Source: Thermococcus sp. JdF3 (GTDB lineage Archaea > Methanobacteriota_B > Thermococci > Thermococcales > Thermococcaceae). Taken from it: DNA of 64,000 nucleotides. Under the pieces are notes generated by a model. The model ran no database searches and was not told the origin of the DNA. It saw only the letters and a program-made list of their open reading frames with translations. The DNA is taken from positions 1 to 64,000 of the forward strand of contig NZ_SNUK01000006.1 in the NCBI RefSeq assembly GCF_012027495.1, written 5' to 3'. Positions 49,595-58,503 of this stretch are shown here, piece by piece. Every line of letters begins with the position of its first letter. The stretch's first letter is position 1. Position numbers and translations under genes: made by a program.

Positions 49595-50497
49595 TTACTC
49601 AATGGCAAGGCCGACTATCTCCTTCACGCTCGAAAAGCCCTCCTCCTCAAGATACCTCACGATTCCCTCGTTTATCTCCCTGAATACCTTCCATCCGCGG
49701 AGTGAAACAGCGGTGCCGATCTGAAGGGCTGAAGCTCCAGCGAGGAGGAACTCGACCGCGTCCTGCCAGGTGGTTATCCCCCCGATTCCAATGACCGGGA
49801 TATCAAGGGTTCTCGCCAGGTCGTAGACGGCTCTCAGCGCGACGGGCTTAACGCCTGGCCCGGAGTAACCACCAACGCGGTTGCTGAGGATCGGCCTTTT
49901 CGCGTAGATGTCAATCGCTATTGCCTTCAGAGTGTTTATCGCCGAGACCGCATCGGCTCCGGCTCTTTCCGCGGCCAGGCCAAGCTTGGTTATGTCATCT
50001 ATGTTGGGCGTCAGCTTCGCTATCACAGGCCTGTCGGTCGCATCTTTGACTGCCCTGACGACTTCGTAGACGTTCTCCGGCTTCTGGCCGATTTCCATGC
50101 CGTAACCCCTCGCGTGGGGGCAACTGAGGTTCAGCTCGAAGGCGTCCGCCACGTCGCTCAGCTTTTCCGCCAGAAAGGCGAACTCCTCGGGCGTTCCACC
50201 GAAAATTGAGACTATGAGTGGAAATTCGAAGGTGTAACCCTCGACCATCTCGAGGAAACCCCTCCAGCCAGGGTTCGGTAGGCCCATCGCGTTTATCAGG
50301 CCGTAGGGAAGCTCCACGATTGTGGGGTTGTCGTAGCCCTCCCTCGGTTCGATGCCGATGGATTTCGTAACCACGCCGCCGGCGCCCTCCTCGTGTGCCC
50401 TGATCCACTGCTCCGGCACCTTGTCGTTTATTCCGGATGCGAGAATGAGCGGGTTCTCGAACCTTATCCCGAAAAGCTCGACCTCAAGGCTCGGCAT
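49595..50497 (-). CDS. pyrD: dihydroorotate dehydrogenase
   Basis: 300 residues, TIM barrel with FMN. Fourth step of pyrimidine synthesis. Catalytic loop NLSCPHARGYG carries a cysteine base as in class 1B enzymes, with KLTPNIDDI, NTLKAIAIDIYAKRP, GGYSGPGVKPVAL and IGIGGITTWQDAVEFLLAGASALQIGT. The PyrK electron-transfer partner is not in the window. Start ATG has cgaggtg upstream. Confidence 0.93.
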   Translation of the reverse strand: MPSLEVELFGIRFENPLILASGINDKVPEQWIRAHEEGAGGVVTKSIGIEPREGYDNPTIVELPYGLINAMGLPNPGWRGFLEMVEGYTFEFPLIVSIFGGTPEEFAFLAEKLSDVADAFELNLSCPHARGYGMEIGQKPENVYEVVRAVKDATDRPVIAKLTPNIDDITKLGLAAERAGADAVSAINTLKAIAIDIYAKRPILSNRVGGYSGPGVKPVALRAVYDLARTLDIPVIGIGGITTWQDAVEFLLAGASALQIGTAVSLRGWKVFREINEGIVRYLEEEGFSSVKEIVGLAIE

Positions 50498-50575
50498 CTT
50501 AACACCTCGAAGTCAAAAGAGAACACCCCCTATTAAGGTTTTGCCTGTGGCTTGTTATTTCTCAGAGAAGCTCTA

Positions 50576-50893
50576 GCGGCGGCGGGCGCGCCCGGGGGTG
50601 GGAACCCTCCACCGCCCGTTTCCACCGGGGCTCGCTCACCCCCGCTACCCCACGAGCGCCGAACGTCCCGCCTACCGCTGCTCCCTTCCGGGCCTGGCGG
50701 GGTTCGGCGGGTAAAGGGCGTTAGTCCGGCCCTCCAGCCGGACCCCACCCACCGCCGGCCCCGTGGGACGAGGGATCACCGTTGTGCCCCGGCTTCCACG
50801 GGCGGCTTTGGGAACCGCCCCCCGGGCTTCGGCCCCGGCATATCGACGGTTTCCGGTTGCAGGGGACGCCGAACCCCCCGGCCTAGCCCGCCG
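50576..50893 (-). ncRNA. signal recognition particle 7S RNA
   Basis: Archaeal SRP RNA, about 318 nt. The 5' end GGCGGGCTAGGCC pairs with the 3' end GCCCGCCGCC (helix 1). The S domain has the universal helix 8 sequence (ccaggcccggaagggagcag, then cggtagg, near plus 50670-50697), which binds SRP54. Very G+C-rich relative to flanks. Ends are estimated to within a few bases. Confidence 0.95.
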
Positions 50894-50916
50894 CCAGCTA
50901 ACTTATCCGCCCCCGG

Positions 50917-50925
50917 ATATATAAA
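50917..50925 (-). promoter_or_regulatory. TATA box of SRP RNA
   Basis: Minus-strand tttatatat preceded by ccaaagc, about 25 bases before the RNA 5' end. Confidence 0.65.
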
Positions 50926-50941
50926 GCTTTGGTAGTCCTGA

Positions 50942-50958
50942 AACCAAAGGTGAAGAAC
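50942..50958. promoter_or_regulatory. SurR-like site upstream of the proline dehydrogenase operon
   Basis: Minus strand reads GTTCTTCACCTTTGGTT, 15 of 17 identical to the site upstream of nfnSL and one base off the consensus GTTn3AACn5GTT. It lies between the SRP RNA promoter and a T/A-rich plus-strand promoter (aaaaattttcataaa, 50970-50984) for pdhA. Whether SurR binds here is open. Confidence 0.4.
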
Positions 50959-51016
50959 CTTCGGATTGAAAAATTTTCATAAATGCATGAACGAATAGGT
51001 GCATGGGTGATACACC

Positions 51017-52453
51017 ATGCGCTTAACTGAGCATCCTGTTCTGCGTTTTGAGCGCGGCAGGGAGGTTACAATATACTTTGAAGGACGGCCGATCAAGGCA
51101 TACGAGGGGGAAACGATAGCGACGGCCCTTCACGCCGCTGGAATCAGGGTTCTAAACTACTCCGCCAACGAGAGACGCCCAAGGGGTCTCTTCTGTGCCA
51201 TCGGCAAATGCTCCTCGTGTCTGATGGTCGTGAACGGAATCCCGAACGTCAGAACCTGCATAACCCTCGTCGAGGACGGCATGAGGATTGAACCCCAGCA
51301 CGGAAAGGCCAAGCTGCCGAAGGAAGCAAAGCCGCCTGAGTTCAGGAACGCGAAGGTCGTGAGGGCGGACATCGTGATAATCGGCGGCGGTCCTGCAGGT
51401 CTGATGGCGGCCATACATGCGGCGGATGCTGGTGCGAAGGTTGTTCTCTTCGATGAGAACCCCATGCTCGGCGGCCAGCTCGTCAAGCAGACCCACAAGT
51501 TCTTTGGCAAGCGCGAGCAGTTCGCGGGAGTCAGGGGCGTGGAGATAGCCAAAATTCTTGAGGATGAAGCCAGGAAGAGGGAGAACATCAAAATCTTCCT
51601 TGAAACGTCCGCCGTTGGAATCTTCCAGGACGGCGACGAGAAGCTCGTTCTGGCGGTCAAAAACAACCGAGAGCTGATAGAGTTCCGTGGAAGGGCTGTC
51701 ATTGTCGCCACCGGTGCGATGGAGAAGATGATACCCTTCGAGAACAACGATCTGCCCGGAATCTACGGTGCCGGAGCTATACAGACGCTCATGAACACCT
51801 ACGGCGTCAAGCCCGGCGACCGCGTTTTAATCGTCGGTGCCGGCAACGTGGGACTTATTCTGGCGTATCAGCTCATTCAGGCCGGCGTTGAGGTGAAGGC
51901 GATAGTCGAGGCCATGCCAAAGGTCGGCGGCTACTTCGTCCATGCTGCCAAGGTTAGAAGGCTTGGAGTCCCAATACTCACGAGACACACGATTCTCCGT
52001 GCCGAGGGGAAGGAGAAGGTTGAGAAGGCCGTTGTGGCACAACTCGACGAGAACTGGCGGGTCATCCCCGGAACGGAGAGAACCTTTGAGGTTGACGTCA
52101 TAGCGCTCGCAGTCGGTCTGAGGCCCAGCATCGAGCTCCTCCACCAGGCAGGCTGTCAGATACGCTACGTACGCGAGCTCAGCGGGCACGTGGCCCTCCG
52201 CGACGAGTGGATGGAGACCACCGTTAGGGGAATCTTTGTTGCCGGAGACTCGGCCGGGATAGAGGAGGCAACGACCGCAATGCTCGAGGGCAAGGTCGCC
52301 GGAATTGCAGCCGCGCTGCGGCTGGGCATAGCGGACGAAAGCTGGCTGAAGGAGATGGAGAAAGCCCAGAAGGACCTCGTAGAGTTCCGCTCCGGCCCGT
52401 TCGGCAGGCACGTGCTTGAGGGGATTAAGAAGGCTCTGGTGGTGAGAGAATGA
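51017..52453 (+). CDS. pdhA: L-proline dehydrogenase alpha subunit (dye-linked PDH1)
   Basis: 478 residues. N-terminal [2Fe-2S] ferredoxin-like part (CAIGKCSSCLMVVNGIPNVRTC near 58-80), then a two-dinucleotide-domain flavoprotein: VIIGGGPAGLMAA near 119 and VLIVGAGNVGLILAYQL near 272, ending GDSAGIEEATTAMLEGKVAG. In T. profundus and P. horikoshii the operon order is pdhA-pdhF-pdhX-pdhB (recalled), as here. This subunit passes electrons from the beta subunit, probably to NADH or another carrier. SD ggtgat. Confidence 0.85.
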   Translation: MRLTEHPVLRFERGREVTIYFEGRPIKAYEGETIATALHAAGIRVLNYSANERRPRGLFCAIGKCSSCLMVVNGIPNVRTCITLVEDGMRIEPQHGKAKLPKEAKPPEFRNAKVVRADIVIIGGGPAGLMAAIHAADAGAKVVLFDENPMLGGQLVKQTHKFFGKREQFAGVRGVEIAKILEDEARKRENIKIFLETSAVGIFQDGDEKLVLAVKNNRELIEFRGRAVIVATGAMEKMIPFENNDLPGIYGAGAIQTLMNTYGVKPGDRVLIVGAGNVGLILAYQLIQAGVEVKAIVEAMPKVGGYFVHAAKVRRLGVPILTRHTILRAEGKEKVEKAVVAQLDENWRVIPGTERTFEVDVIALAVGLRPSIELLHQAGCQIRYVRELSGHVALRDEWMETTVRGIFVAGDSAGIEEATTAMLEGKVAGIAAALRLGIADESWLKEMEKAQKDLVEFRSGPFGRHVLEGIKKALVVRE

Positions 52454-52956
52454 GCGAGATTCCGGAGTACCTCAGAAGGGGCTACATAACGCCCGAAGAG
52501 CTTCAGGAGTTCATTCCGCTTCCGAGCGAGGAGAGGCTGAGGAAAAGACCGGTTGCGATTCCGGAGTGCCCGCAGGAGATTCCGTGCGCCCCGTGCAGGG
52601 AGATATGTCCGACCGAGGCCATAAGCATGCCCACCCCCAACGACCTGCCCATCGTCGACTACGACAGGTGCATAGGATGCTCTCTCTGCGTCCAGATATG
52701 CCCGGGCCTGGCCTTCTTCATGGTGCACTACGTTGGCGACAAGGCAAGGATAACGATGCCCCACGAGCTTCTTCCGCTGCCCAAGCGGGGCGAGGAAGTA
52801 ATCCTGCTCAACAGGGTCGGCGAGCCGGTCGGAAGGGGGAAGGTGATCACGGTAGTTCCCAGGGAAAAGAGCAAGGGAGATACACCGATAATCACCGTTG
52901 AGGTGCCGATAGAGCTGGCCTGGGAGGTTAGGGCGATTAAGGTGGTGAGAGAATGA
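52450..52956 (+). CDS. pdhF: proline dehydrogenase gamma subunit, 4Fe-4S protein
   Basis: 168 residues. Two cluster motifs: CPQEIPCAPCREICPTEA near 38-55 and CIGCSLCVQICPG near 76-88, followed by a beta-rich tail. Electron-transfer subunit of PDH1. ATG overlaps the pdhA stop by 4 bases. Confidence 0.85.
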   Translation: MSEIPEYLRRGYITPEELQEFIPLPSEERLRKRPVAIPECPQEIPCAPCREICPTEAISMPTPNDLPIVDYDRCIGCSLCVQICPGLAFFMVHYVGDKARITMPHELLPLPKRGEEVILLNRVGEPVGRGKVITVVPREKSKGDTPIITVEVPIELAWEVRAIKVVRE

Positions 52957-53081
52957 CCGTCGAGATATTATACGCTGGGTGCCAGGAGATGGAACACCTC
53001 TGTAAGGTTCACACTCACATGCCCGAAGGGCACATCAGAAACATTCCGCCAGCGCTTTCGAAGAAAGGGCTGTGGAGGTGA
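52953..53081 (+). CDS. 42-residue ORF inside the proline dehydrogenase operon
   Basis: Starts with an ATGA overlap on pdhF and stops 5 bases before the pdhX ATG at 53087, in the manner of a translated operon gene. The product (MTVEILYAGCQEMEHLCKVH, then THMPEGHIRNIPPALSKKGL and a short tail) has two cysteines and several histidines, possible metal or cluster ligands. I do not recognise it and it is not among the four described subunits. It may be a small accessory subunit, or only a coupling ORF. Confidence 0.5.
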   Translation: MTVEILYAGCQEMEHLCKVHTHMPEGHIRNIPPALSKKGLWR

Positions 53082-53086
53082 TGAAA

Positions 53087-53359
53087 ATGGCCGGGAAGAA
53101 AATAGTCTGCCGCTGTAACGATGTCACCGTTGAGGAGGTCGAGGCGCTCATCGATTCGGGCGTCACTGACATCGAGGAGATAAAGCGCCTCCTCCGCATA
53201 GGAATGGGTCCCTGCCAGGGAAGGACGTGCATCCCGATAGTGCTTGGCATACTCGCGAGGAAGACCGGGAAGAAGCAGGAGGACATTCCACTGCCCCGTG
53301 CGAGGGTTCCAACCAGGCCGGTCCGCGTAGAGGTTATAGTGGGTGGTGCCGATGAGTAA
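53087..53359 (+). CDS. pdhX: proline dehydrogenase delta subunit, BFD-like [2Fe-2S] protein
   Basis: 90 residues. Bacterioferritin-associated-ferredoxin-like domain: KIVCRCNDVTVEEVEALIDSG ... MGPCQGRTCIPIV, with four cysteines in CxC and CxxxxC pairs. Small electron-transfer subunit of PDH1. GGAGGTG is 6 bases before ATG 53087; ATG 53081 is an alternative. Confidence 0.82.
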   Translation: MAGKKIVCRCNDVTVEEVEALIDSGVTDIEEIKRLLRIGMGPCQGRTCIPIVLGILARKTGKKQEDIPLPRARVPTRPVRVEVIVGGADE

Positions 53360-54518
53360 AATCGCCATTATCGGCGGGGGAATAATAGGAGTTGCCACCG
53401 CCTACGAGCTGGCCAAACTCGGGGAGGAGGTCATCCTCTTCGAGAAAGGCTACTTCGGCTCGGGCTCGACTTTCCGCTGTGCGACGGGAATCAGGGCGCA
53501 GTTCACGGACGAGGCCAACATCAGACTCATGAAGCACTCCGTGGAGAGATGGGAAAAGCTTGAGGAGGAGCTGGAGAGCGACATAGTCTTCAGACAGACC
53601 GGCTACCTGTTCCTCGCCACAAGCGAGGAGGAGGTTGAGGCGTTTAAGGCGAACATAAAGCTCCAGAACAGATTCGGTGTCCCAACGAGGCTCATCGACA
53701 TGGACGAAGCGAAAGAGATAGCCCCGATCCTCAACACCGAGCCCTTCCTCGCCGGGGCGTGGAACCCGAAGGACGGGAAGGCGAACCCCTTCAAGACGCT
53801 CTTTGCCTACCTGTTCCGCGCGAGGGAGATGGGTATCGATGCGCGCGAGCACACCGAAGTCATTGGCTTCGAGCACGAGGGGAACACCATAACGGCCGTG
53901 AAGTTCCGCCACAACGGGAGGATCGAGAGGGTTAGGGTAGATGCCGTCCTCAACGCGGCCAACGCCTGGGCGCCGCTCATCAACGAGATGGCTGGCTTAA
54001 AGCGGGACCTCGTTCCCATCACCGCCTACAAGCATCAGCTCGTCAAGACCGAACCTCTGGAGCCGGGACAGGCTGAACCGCTGGTCTGCCCGCCGAGCTG
54101 GAACGATGCTTACATCATTCAGGACGGCGAGGACGGTGGAATAATCTGCGGTGCGGGAATAGAGCACAGAGCTAAAAGCTTAGACGACGTCGAGCCTACC
54201 TACGACTTCCTGCGCGGTGTTCTCCGCTATGCCGTGAAAATCGCCCCGCCGCTCCGCTATGCACACATCGTCCGTCAGTGGGCGGGCTTCTACGCGAAAA
54301 CGCCCGACAGCAACCCGGCATTAGGAAAGCTCCTGGACAACTTCTACATCGCGGCTGGCTTCAGCGGGCACGGCTTCATGATGGCCCCGGCGGTCGGGCA
54401 GGCCATGGCCGAGCTGATTTCAAAGGGCCGCTCCAAGGTCCCGCTCGACTGGGAGTGGTACGACCCCTACCGCTTCGAGAGGGGAGAGCTGAGGACTTCG
54501 GCCTTCCAGATAGGGTGA
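53352..54518 (+). CDS. pdhB: L-proline dehydrogenase beta subunit (FAD, catalytic)
   Basis: 388 residues, D-amino-acid/sarcosine-oxidase family. FAD loop IAIIGGGIIGVATAYELAK at the N-terminus, GYFGSGSTFRCATGIRAQF near residue 38, VLNAANAWAP, and C-terminal NFYIAAGFSGHGFMMAPAVG. Oxidises L-proline to pyrroline-5-carboxylate. ATG 53352 overlaps the pdhX stop by 8 bases and has gtgggtggtg upstream. Confidence 0.88.
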   Translation: MSKIAIIGGGIIGVATAYELAKLGEEVILFEKGYFGSGSTFRCATGIRAQFTDEANIRLMKHSVERWEKLEEELESDIVFRQTGYLFLATSEEEVEAFKANIKLQNRFGVPTRLIDMDEAKEIAPILNTEPFLAGAWNPKDGKANPFKTLFAYLFRAREMGIDAREHTEVIGFEHEGNTITAVKFRHNGRIERVRVDAVLNAANAWAPLINEMAGLKRDLVPITAYKHQLVKTEPLEPGQAEPLVCPPSWNDAYIIQDGEDGGIICGAGIEHRAKSLDDVEPTYDFLRGVLRYAVKIAPPLRYAHIVRQWAGFYAKTPDSNPALGKLLDNFYIAAGFSGHGFMMAPAVGQAMAELISKGRSKVPLDWEWYDPYRFERGELRTSAFQIG

Positions 54519-54519
54519 G

Positions 54520-54797
54520 CTACCCCTCACTTTCGTTTTCCTTTATGACCTCAATCAAAGGGATTCCTTCGAAGTCTCTGTCCAGGGTGGCGAGCTTCCG
54601 AATTCCGTTCTCGACCATTGAGCCTAGTATCTTTGCATCGTGAAGCAGCAGGCCGTATCTCTCCGCAAGACTCAACGCAAGAAACACATCGGGGTCTTTC
54701 AGAGAGAAATCAACTTAACGGCCCGTTCGGTGAGTTCGGTTTCAAAGATTACGTTCAGAAGGACACTGCTATCCACGAAGGTCGCGGTACTCCTCAA
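54520..54797 (-). pseudogene. VapC-type PIN toxin, internally deleted
   Basis: The first part encodes a PIN N-terminus (TATFVDSSVLLNVIFETELT, then ERAVKLIS) and runs into TGA at 54699-54701. The next frame carries a PIN C-terminal half (DPDVFLALSLAERYGLLLHD, then AKILGSMVENGIRKLATLDR). About 45 residues expected between them, including a catalytic acid, are missing, and the frame shifts at the junction. Start would be TTG 54797, inside the antitoxin gene. Toxin presumably dead. Confidence 0.8.
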
Positions 54798-54960
54798 GAT
54801 ACTCACGAAGCTCCCTCCACGAAGCCTTTTCTCTCCTTACCTTTCTTTTCCCGGTTGCAAGGGACTTCAACACCTGTGCCCGCGCAAACAGCTCCGCTAA
54901 CTCGCCGATTGCTTTTTCATCAGCCCCCTCCGGAACGCGCACCCTAACCGTTATCTCCAT
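54769..54960 (-). CDS. antitoxin of the broken VapC
   Basis: 63 residues: MEITVRVRVPEGADEKAIGE followed by a helical basic C-terminus (VLKSLATGKRKVRREKASWR). Resembles VapB-type antitoxins that pair with PIN toxins in Thermococcales. Intact frame, overlapping the toxin remnant by 29 bases. An ATG at 54975 is an alternative start. Confidence 0.65.
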   Translation of the reverse strand: MEITVRVRVPEGADEKAIGELAELFARAQVLKSLATGKRKVRREKASWRELREYLEEYRDLRG

Positions 54961-54990
54961 GCCCCACACCAACATACTTTCCCCTTTTAA

Positions 54991-55749
<759 letters not shown>

Positions 55750-55815
55750 GGTTTCTTTAAATTTTGCTTCACAACGTTTATATATTCTGTCTGACTATTG
55801 TCCTACGGTGATGGC

Positions 55816-56082
55816 ATGTCCGCCACCGAGAAGGTCTCGATCCGTTTTCCCCAGGGAATCATGAGGGAGATAGATGAACTCGTTAAGGCCGGCGAGTTCT
55901 CAAGCCGGAGCGAGCTCATCAAGGAGGCTGTGAGGTTCTTTCTGCTCCACTACGAATCCCCCGAGGAGCTGTGGGAGACCTACAAGCTCCTTGCCAGAGA
56001 GAGGAGGATTCCCCCGGAGGAGGAAATCGAAAAGCTCCTTGAGGAAGTGGACGAGGAATGGAAGCGTTCAGGGTCGTCTTAG
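55816..56082 (+). CDS. ribbon-helix-helix (CopG-type) antitoxin
   Basis: 88 residues. KVSIRFPQGIMREIDELVKAGEFSSRSELIKEAVRFFL is a ribbon-helix-helix DNA-binding domain, followed by an acidic helical tail for toxin binding. ATG 55816 preceded by ggtgat. Overlaps the PIN toxin gene by 25 bases. TATA-like tttatatattc near 55777. Confidence 0.82.
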   Translation: MSATEKVSIRFPQGIMREIDELVKAGEFSSRSELIKEAVRFFLLHYESPEELWETYKLLARERRIPPEEEIEKLLEEVDEEWKRSGSS

Positions 56083-56525
56083 ACACCAACGTCGTCATAA
56101 CGGCCGCGATAAATCCCTTCGGGAGCTCCGGAAAGGTAATGGATTTAGTCGTCGGGAAGAAGGTTCTCTCATACACATCGGAGGCTATTCTGGAGGAGCT
56201 CCGCTTCAAGCTGACGAGCGGGAGGGTTCTTAAGTATCTTGAAAGCAAGGTATATGCCCTTTGGATTTACAGGATATTCCGAGCCTCGTCAATCCTCGTT
56301 GAGCCGGCTGAGCGCTTTGATGTCTCGCCTGATCCGGACGACAACAAGTTTTTCGATGTTGTTTATTCGGCCGGGGCCGACTTTCTGATAAGCCTCGACA
56401 AGAGGCACGTGCTGAAGCTGAGGAATGAGGAAAGGAGGTTTGCCTTAAACGGACACGAGTTTCTAATCCTGACGCCAGCGGAGTTCCTTGAGTTCGTCGA
56501 AAGGAATAAAAACTTGAATGTGTAA
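56058..56525 (+). CDS. PIN-domain toxin, COG1569 type
   Basis: 155 residues. VVLDTNVVITAAINPFGSSGKVMDLV, SEAILEELRFKL, DPDDNKFFDVVYSAGADFLISLDKRHVL: the PIN acids in order, of the putative-toxin subgroup. Partner of the overlapping RHH antitoxin. Appears intact. Confidence 0.85.
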   Translation: MEAFRVVLDTNVVITAAINPFGSSGKVMDLVVGKKVLSYTSEAILEELRFKLTSGRVLKYLESKVYALWIYRIFRASSILVEPAERFDVSPDPDDNKFFDVVYSAGADFLISLDKRHVLKLRNEERRFALNGHEFLILTPAEFLEFVERNKNLNV

Positions 56526-56544
56526 TGTCTTTTTGTGAGCTCTC

Positions 56545-57924
56545 ATGTGCAAGATGGAGCACTTCGGGAACTGCGATCCTGAGACTGCCGACCAAGAGTA
56601 TTGCATCTTCCACAAGCCGAACAAGAGTGAGGAGGAGGCTGTAGAGTTCTGGGGGAAGTTTTTTGAGAGGTTCAAGCCGAGGATTGAGGAGATTGAGGTG
56701 GATGGGAAGAAGATAAAAAGGCTGGTTTTTGAGGACTATGTTGAATGTATGGGTTATGTTTTTCCAAGACCTGCAGGTGAGTATTCTGACCTGTTCTTTC
56801 AATTTTCTGTGTTCAAGAGGGGTGTCAATTTTGAAAACTCTATTTTTAAATGGAGAATTAGTTTTAGGAATTCAGAGTTTTATGACCGTCCTCACTTTCC
56901 TGAGAGTACTCTTGATAGGCCCGTCAAGTTTCCAACAATTAAGGAGTTTATAGGATATCTCAAACAGCACAGTCAGGACAAATTCGCAATCTTAGATGGC
57001 CTTATGGTACCCGGAGTTACATTCCGCAATGCCATCTTTGAGGATGGAGCCTACTTTGATAGGGCTATTTTTCATTGTAATGTGTCTTTTGATAACGCAT
57101 CGTTCAAATCAAAAAGTTGTGAATCCTATTGGGCTAATATTAGTCCAGTTTTTGCAACAGTTGTTTTTGAGGACTCTGTATCGTTCGTTAATTCACGGTT
57201 TGAGAATGCTAACTTTCATTTGCTTTCTGGAGTTTTTCGCGGGAGTCTTATCCTTTCAAATTCAATATTCCAGGGAAAATTATTGTTTGTTTGGCCTGAT
57301 ATTATTGATGAGCTTGAGGACCTAATGTCTCATTATGAGGGTTTTATGTTCCATAGTTATTTGGATTTCTCAAATGTAATTCTGTATGGGGGCATAGAGA
57401 TTGATTTTGATAGCGGCTTATTCAAACTTCCCGAAGCAGAAATCGAAGCTCGCCGTGTTCAACGCCTAAGCTTCGAAAAAGAAGGCAAACGAGAGGAAGC
57501 AGATAGGATGTTTGTCCTCGAAATGCGTGCTAAGCGTAGGGCTCGACTAAAAAATGCACGAGGCAAGTTAAGCAAAGTTAAAGCCTATGTTCATAATTTC
57601 GTGGAATGGCTACTGGCCGATTTGTCTTCAGAATACGGCACGAACTGGGTTCGGCTGTTCCTATTTTCGTTGCTTGTAATCATTGGAAACGCAGTTCCAT
57701 ACACCATCTGGAGCCATCAAATTGATGGATTCCCAGAAACTTCAAACATCGTTGTCCGTTTCGCCAACGCCCTCTACTACTCCCTCGTCACCTTCACCAC
57801 CCTCGGCTACGGCGACATGCACCCGACAGGCTGGCTCAAAGCCCTCAGTGCAATCGAAGCCCTAACCGGAGCCGTCTTCATGGCGCTCATCGTCGCGGTG
57901 ATAGCGAGAAAGTGGATGCGCTGA
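56545..57924 (+). CDS. pentapeptide-repeat potassium-channel-like protein
   Basis: 459 residues. Cys/His-rich N-terminus (C2, C10, C20 and H23, possible zinc site); about 90-300 with pentapeptide-repeat-like sequence (VNFENSIFKWRISFRNSEF, VSFDNASFKSK, VSFVNSRFENANFHL, GSLILSNSIFQG); a basic coiled region; then a two-helix channel (VRLFLFSLLVIIGNAVPYTIW, pore TFTTLGYGDMHP, AIEALTGAVFMALIVAVIA). The TLGYGD filter indicates potassium selectivity. The middle is AT-rich with codon use unlike its neighbours, suggesting transfer. Flanked by toxin-antitoxin pairs. Confidence 0.8.
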   Translation: MCKMEHFGNCDPETADQEYCIFHKPNKSEEEAVEFWGKFFERFKPRIEEIEVDGKKIKRLVFEDYVECMGYVFPRPAGEYSDLFFQFSVFKRGVNFENSIFKWRISFRNSEFYDRPHFPESTLDRPVKFPTIKEFIGYLKQHSQDKFAILDGLMVPGVTFRNAIFEDGAYFDRAIFHCNVSFDNASFKSKSCESYWANISPVFATVVFEDSVSFVNSRFENANFHLLSGVFRGSLILSNSIFQGKLLFVWPDIIDELEDLMSHYEGFMFHSYLDFSNVILYGGIEIDFDSGLFKLPEAEIEARRVQRLSFEKEGKREEADRMFVLEMRAKRRARLKNARGKLSKVKAYVHNFVEWLLADLSSEYGTNWVRLFLFSLLVIIGNAVPYTIWSHQIDGFPETSNIVVRFANALYYSLVTFTTLGYGDMHPTGWLKALSAIEALTGAVFMALIVAVIARKWMR

Positions 57925-57970
57925 CTCAATCCTTTTATATTCCCTGCACATAGTTGGAAACGGTGAGAAC

Positions 57971-58180
57971 ATGGAAGCCGACCCGATAAACGTTCTCCTC
58001 TACGACATCCGCGAGATGAGGAAAAGGCTTGACGAGATGGAAAAAGCTCTCCTCATGCTCAAGGAGAGGCTCCTTGAGAAAGAAGAGGGCGAAAGCCCCG
58101 AAGAAATCGAGACCCTCGAAAAGGAAGCACTTGAGGGCGGAAAGGACTGGGAAGAGCTGAAGAGGGAGCTTGGTCTATGA
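57971..58180 (+). CDS. antitoxin of RelBE-type pair
   Basis: 69 residues, acidic coiled-coil helix (EMRKRLDEMEKALLMLKERLLEKEEGESPEEIETLEKEA). It is coupled by an ATGA overlap to the RelE-like toxin, and its size and place fit an antitoxin; there is no clear DNA-binding domain. TATA-like ccttttatatt lies near 57931 and SD cggtgag before ATG. Confidence 0.75.
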   Translation: MEADPINVLLYDIREMRKRLDEMEKALLMLKERLLEKEEGESPEEIETLEKEALEGGKDWEELKRELGL

Positions 58181-58443
58181 GCTTTAGGGTAATCATCGGC
58201 AAAAAGGCCGAGAAGGGAATACGAAATCTCCCTCCCGCCCACCTAAAGCGTTTTGCTGAACTCGTTGAGACGCTGAAAATCAATCCGGTTCCAGTGGAAA
58301 GTTTTGATGTCAAAAAGATGTGCGGTTCTGAGAGAGCTTACCGGGTTAGACTTGGTAATTACAGGATTCTTTACACAGTCCGCTGGAATGAGGATACCGT
58401 TGTTATTTTGAAGGTTGAACCCCGCGAAAGGGCGTACCGCTGA
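58177..58443 (+). CDS. relE: RelE/ParE-type toxin
   Basis: 88 residues. FRVIIGKKAEKGIRNLPPAHLKRFAELVETLKINPVP, then the core AYRVRLGNYRILYTVRWNEDTVVILKVEPR, the RelE fold with basic active-site residues. Ribosome-dependent mRNA interferase by family. Intact. Confidence 0.88.
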   Translation: MSFRVIIGKKAEKGIRNLPPAHLKRFAELVETLKINPVPVESFDVKKMCGSERAYRVRLGNYRILYTVRWNEDTVVILKVEPRERAYR

Positions 58444-58503
58444 CAACCTGAGGTTAAAGCCAACTTTTTATACCTCCTCGCCCTTCTCCCTCCGGTGGTG
58501 CTC

